Assembly: GCF_016461825.1 (NCBI RefSeq)
Contig: NZ_JAEMNU010000040.1
Span: forward strand, 1-64,000
Reading direction: 5' to 3'
From: Rugamonas violacea
Lineage (GTDB): Bacteria; Pseudomonadota; Gammaproteobacteria; Burkholderiales; Burkholderiaceae_D
Length of the DNA stretch: 64,000 nt
Below, piece after piece: positions 61,579 to 64,000 of this stretch (positions are counted from its first letter, which is position 1; every line of letters begins with the position of its first letter). The notes under the pieces were generated by a model. It searched no databases and was not told the DNA's origin. It was given only the letters and a program-made list of their open reading frames with translations. A program made the position numbers and the translations under genes.

Positions 61579-63270
61579 ATGACATTCCCCAAGCTGACCA
61601 CCGGTCTCCGCGTTATCGCCTCCTTCGCCATCGTTTTGCTGGTGATGGCCTGCATGTCGGCGCTGGCGCTGTGGCGCATGCACAGCGCCGACGCGCTGAC
61701 CTCCGACCTGGTACACGACAAGCTGGCGCGCCAACAGCTCAGCGCCGAACTGCTCGCCGCCGCCCGCCTGAACGGCCTGCGCGCCACCTCGATCGCCCGC
61801 AGCGACAGCCTGGAAGTGGCCGAATACTTCCTCGCCGAGCTGGCCGGCGGCCAAAAAGCCCAGGCCGCGCTGGAACAGCAGCTCGCCGCCCTGCCGCAGA
61901 ACGGCGCCGAGCAAACGCTGTGGCGCGCCGTGCAACAGCACAAGAGTAGTTATCTGACGGTGCAGACGGAGGTGTTCCGCCTCAAGGATCTCGGCAAGAC
62001 GCAGGAGGTCGGTGAGCTGGTCGACACCCGCATGGCCGCCACCTTCAAACAGTACGGCGCCGCCATCGAAGCGCTGCTGCGGCACCAAACCGGCCAGGCG
62101 CGCGCGCTGGCCGAGGAGTCGGCCAGTCAGTTCCGCCACAGCCAGATCCTGCTCAGCGTTCTCGGCGCCGCCGCCCTGCTCACCTGCGCCGTGCTGGCCT
62201 GGCGGCTCACCCGCAGCATCGTCGCGCCGCTCAAGCAGGCCGTCACGCTGGCGCTGCGCGTCGCCGCCGGCGACCTGCGCGCCACGCTGCAGCATGAGCG
62301 CAGCGACGAAATCGGCCAGTTGCTCGACGCCTTGAACGACATGAACGGCCGCCTGGCCCACACCGTCGCCCAGGTGCGCGACGGCGCCGCCGACATCGAC
62401 CACGCCTCGCGCGAAATCGCCGCCGGCAACCTGGACCTGTCGCGCCGCACCGAGCAGCAGGCCGACGCGCTGGTGGAAACCGTGTCGTCGATGGAGCAGC
62501 TGACCATCACCGTCAAACAGAACAGCGGCAACGCCCGCGCCGCCAACCAGTTGGCGCAGTCGGCCTCGGACGTGGCCGGCCAGGGCGGCCGCGTGGTGTC
62601 CGACGTGGTCGAGACGATGGAGGCGATCAACGACTTCGCCCACAAGATCGTCGACATCACCGGCGTCATCGACGGCATCGCCTTCCAGACCAACATCCTG
62701 GCGCTCAACGCCGCTGTGGAGGCGGCGCGTGCCGGCGACCAGGGACGCGGCTTCGCCGTCGTCGCCGGCGAGGTGCGCAACCTGGCGCAGCGTTCGGCCA
62801 CCGCCGCGCGCGAGATCAAAAAGCTGATCAACGACTCGGCCGAGAAGATCGACAACGGCAGCCAGCTGGCCAAGACCGCCGGCGCGACCATGCACGAGGT
62901 GGTGCAAAGCGTGCAGCGGGTGACGGCCATCATGGCCTCGATCAGCCAGGCTAGCGCCGACCAGGAGAGCGGCATCGAGCAAATCAACGTCGCGCTGACC
63001 GAGATGGACGGCGCCACCCAGCACAACGCCGCCATGGTCGAGGAGGCGGCCAGCGCCGCCGAGGCCATGCACCGGCAGGCCAACAAGCTGACCGCGCTGG
63101 TCAGCCACTTCAAGGTCGACCCGGTGGATGGCAGCGCTCAGCGCGCGCCGGCCGCCGGCGTGGTGCGCCTGGCGCCGCGTGCCGCGACGGCCAAGGCGCT
63201 GGCCATATCGCCCCGCGCGAGCCGCCAGGCCGCGCTGGCCGAAGCGACGCGCCGGCTCCTGCGCGCCTGA
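61579..63270 (+). CDS. Methyl-accepting chemotaxis protein
   Basis: The 563-residue protein has a membrane helix at about 11-33, a periplasmic helical domain (about 34-190), a second helix (about 191-212), HAMP (LTRSIVAPLKQAVTLALRVA) and a signalling domain with the tip FQTNILALNAAVEAARAGDQ. No C-terminal CheB/CheR pentapeptide is visible. I chose the ATG at 61579 because it starts the membrane anchor; a GTG at 61543 is possible. The ligand is unknown. Confidence 0.94.
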   Translation: MTFPKLTTGLRVIASFAIVLLVMACMSALALWRMHSADALTSDLVHDKLARQQLSAELLAAARLNGLRATSIARSDSLEVAEYFLAELAGGQKAQAALEQQLAALPQNGAEQTLWRAVQQHKSSYLTVQTEVFRLKDLGKTQEVGELVDTRMAATFKQYGAAIEALLRHQTGQARALAEESASQFRHSQILLSVLGAAALLTCAVLAWRLTRSIVAPLKQAVTLALRVAAGDLRATLQHERSDEIGQLLDALNDMNGRLAHTVAQVRDGAADIDHASREIAAGNLDLSRRTEQQADALVETVSSMEQLTITVKQNSGNARAANQLAQSASDVAGQGGRVVSDVVETMEAINDFAHKIVDITGVIDGIAFQTNILALNAAVEAARAGDQGRGFAVVAGEVRNLAQRSATAAREIKKLINDSAEKIDNGSQLAKTAGATMHEVVQSVQRVTAIMASISQASADQESGIEQINVALTEMDGATQHNAAMVEEAASAAEAMHRQANKLTALVSHFKVDPVDGSAQRAPAAGVVRLAPRAATAKALAISPRASRQAALAEATRRLLRA

Positions 63271-63314
63271 GAATTGCGCCGCTGGCGCGCAACGATGCTG
63301 GAGGCGGTCGTTTT

Positions 63315-64000
63315 TTAATCGCGCAGCGACACCACACGGTCGCCCTCGCCCGGCTTGCAGCCTTCGGCAAGGGCTGTCCAGCCCCGGTGAACCACAATCC
63401 GCTGCTCGTCATGGCATAGTTCGACCCGCTCGCTGGCAGGGTAGCGCGCCCGCACGAAGGTCTCGATGGTCGACGGCAGACTGACTTGCAGCCGCATCGC
63501 CCGGCGGTCATCGTAGGGATGGTCGTCCATTTGCAGCAGCGGCACGAAATACGCGGCCAGCATCAGGAAACGCGAATCGACATTCACCGGCTCCGGTGAA
63601 TAGCGCTCGTCGCGCAGCCATTGCTGGGCGCGCGCGCGCAAATCGTCGCCGTCCGCCAGACCGCCCCAGCCGGCGGCCAGCATCTCCATGATCCATTGAT
63701 TGCAATTCTGGTAGCGCAGGCTGAAGGCATAGGCGTTGGCGCTGTATTGCGCGGCCAGCAGATGCTGCACGCGCGGCATGTCGAGCAAGGCTGGCCGCAG
63801 CGGTTGTATCGCCCGCGCCGGCAGACGCACGATGGACAAATAGCCCATCGCCGGATCGTCCGTGCCCATGGCGAAGCCGGCCAGGCCCTGATCGAAGATT
63901 CTCGGCCGGCTTTCGTCGCAGGCATAGTACAACTGCCGCGCCGACCAGATGCCGTTGTCGGCGCGCCAGGCCAGCGCGGCGTGCGAATAGCGGATGCCGA
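63315..64000 (-). CDS. DUF2145 family protein (runs off right edge)
   Basis: About 228 residues are visible, with the frame open at base 64000, so the start lies outside. The sequence reads RYSHAALAWRADNGIWSARQ and LYYACDESRPRIFDQGLAGF, the DUF2145 signature. The middle has CNQWIMEMLAAGWGG. The family's function is unknown. Confidence 0.78.
   Translation of the reverse strand, partial: GIRYSHAALAWRADNGIWSARQLYYACDESRPRIFDQGLAGFAMGTDDPAMGYLSIVRLPARAIQPLRPALLDMPRVQHLLAAQYSANAYAFSLRYQNCNQWIMEMLAAGWGGLADGDDLRARAQQWLRDERYSPEPVNVDSRFLMLAAYFVPLLQMDDHPYDDRRAMRLQVSLPSTIETFVRARYPASERVELCHDEQRIVVHRGWTALAEGCKPGEGDRVVSLRD

Overview
The window is GC-rich, with A+T-rich stretches only in a few promoter regions. 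Gene content (glyoxylate carboligase operon, purT, paired LytTR two-component systems, FNR-type regulators, an NRPS cluster) suggests a beta-proteobacterium of the Oxalobacteraceae type (Massilia/Duganella/Janthinobacterium group). That placement is inference: no rRNA, tRNA or CRISPR array was recognised.

Layout. 1-1239: mobile-element debris, with an IS66-type transposase tail whose right end interrupts a second DDE transposase. 1240-8712 (minus): a glyoxylate-to-pyruvate operon gcl-hyi-glxR-ttuD-pyk ending in a urea transporter, with a divergent LysR regulator (8844-9752) and a perfect palindrome between them. 10328-38437 (plus): 14 tightly packed genes, mostly joined by ATGA overlaps. The first part is a four-module NRPS on three proteins ending in a thioester reductase, followed by an MFS exporter, a DUF6875-type protein and a kynurenine-3-monooxygenase-like flavoenzyme. 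The second part is carbohydrate-related: GT87-like protein, DUF5916 outer-membrane protein, tandem nucleotidyltransferase, GT2, GDPD-like protein, a membrane protein/uridine-kinase-like fusion, HAD phosphatase and class II aldolase. 38587-45370: assorted genes, including a CxxC AhpD-like protein, a candidate orphan RiPP precursor with an NHLP-like leader (39320-39661), DUF481, a VOC protein, a LytTR pair and purT. 45505-49604: a second LytTR pair behind a carotenoid-oxygenase operon. 50407-52752: a XaxAB-type binary pore-forming toxin. 53012-61489: an oxygen/redox island with two FNR-type regulators, UspA, a four-gene phosphorelay, a DksA/TraR zinc-finger protein, a hemerythrin and five FNR-box-like palindromes. 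61579-63270: a chemoreceptor; a DUF2145 gene runs off the right edge.

How the parts work together. The minus-strand operon condenses two glyoxylates to tartronate semialdehyde, reduces it to glycerate, phosphorylates it and finishes at pyruvate; the urea transporter fits a nitrogen source such as allantoin, which yields both glyoxylate and urea. The NRPS line should make a short peptide starting with a Val-like residue, containing Gly at position 3, and released reductively as an aldehyde or alcohol. The coupled carbohydrate genes raise the possibility that the peptide is glycosylated or attached to a surface polymer. The right-hand region looks like low-oxygen signalling, with the toxin operon next to an FNR-type gene.
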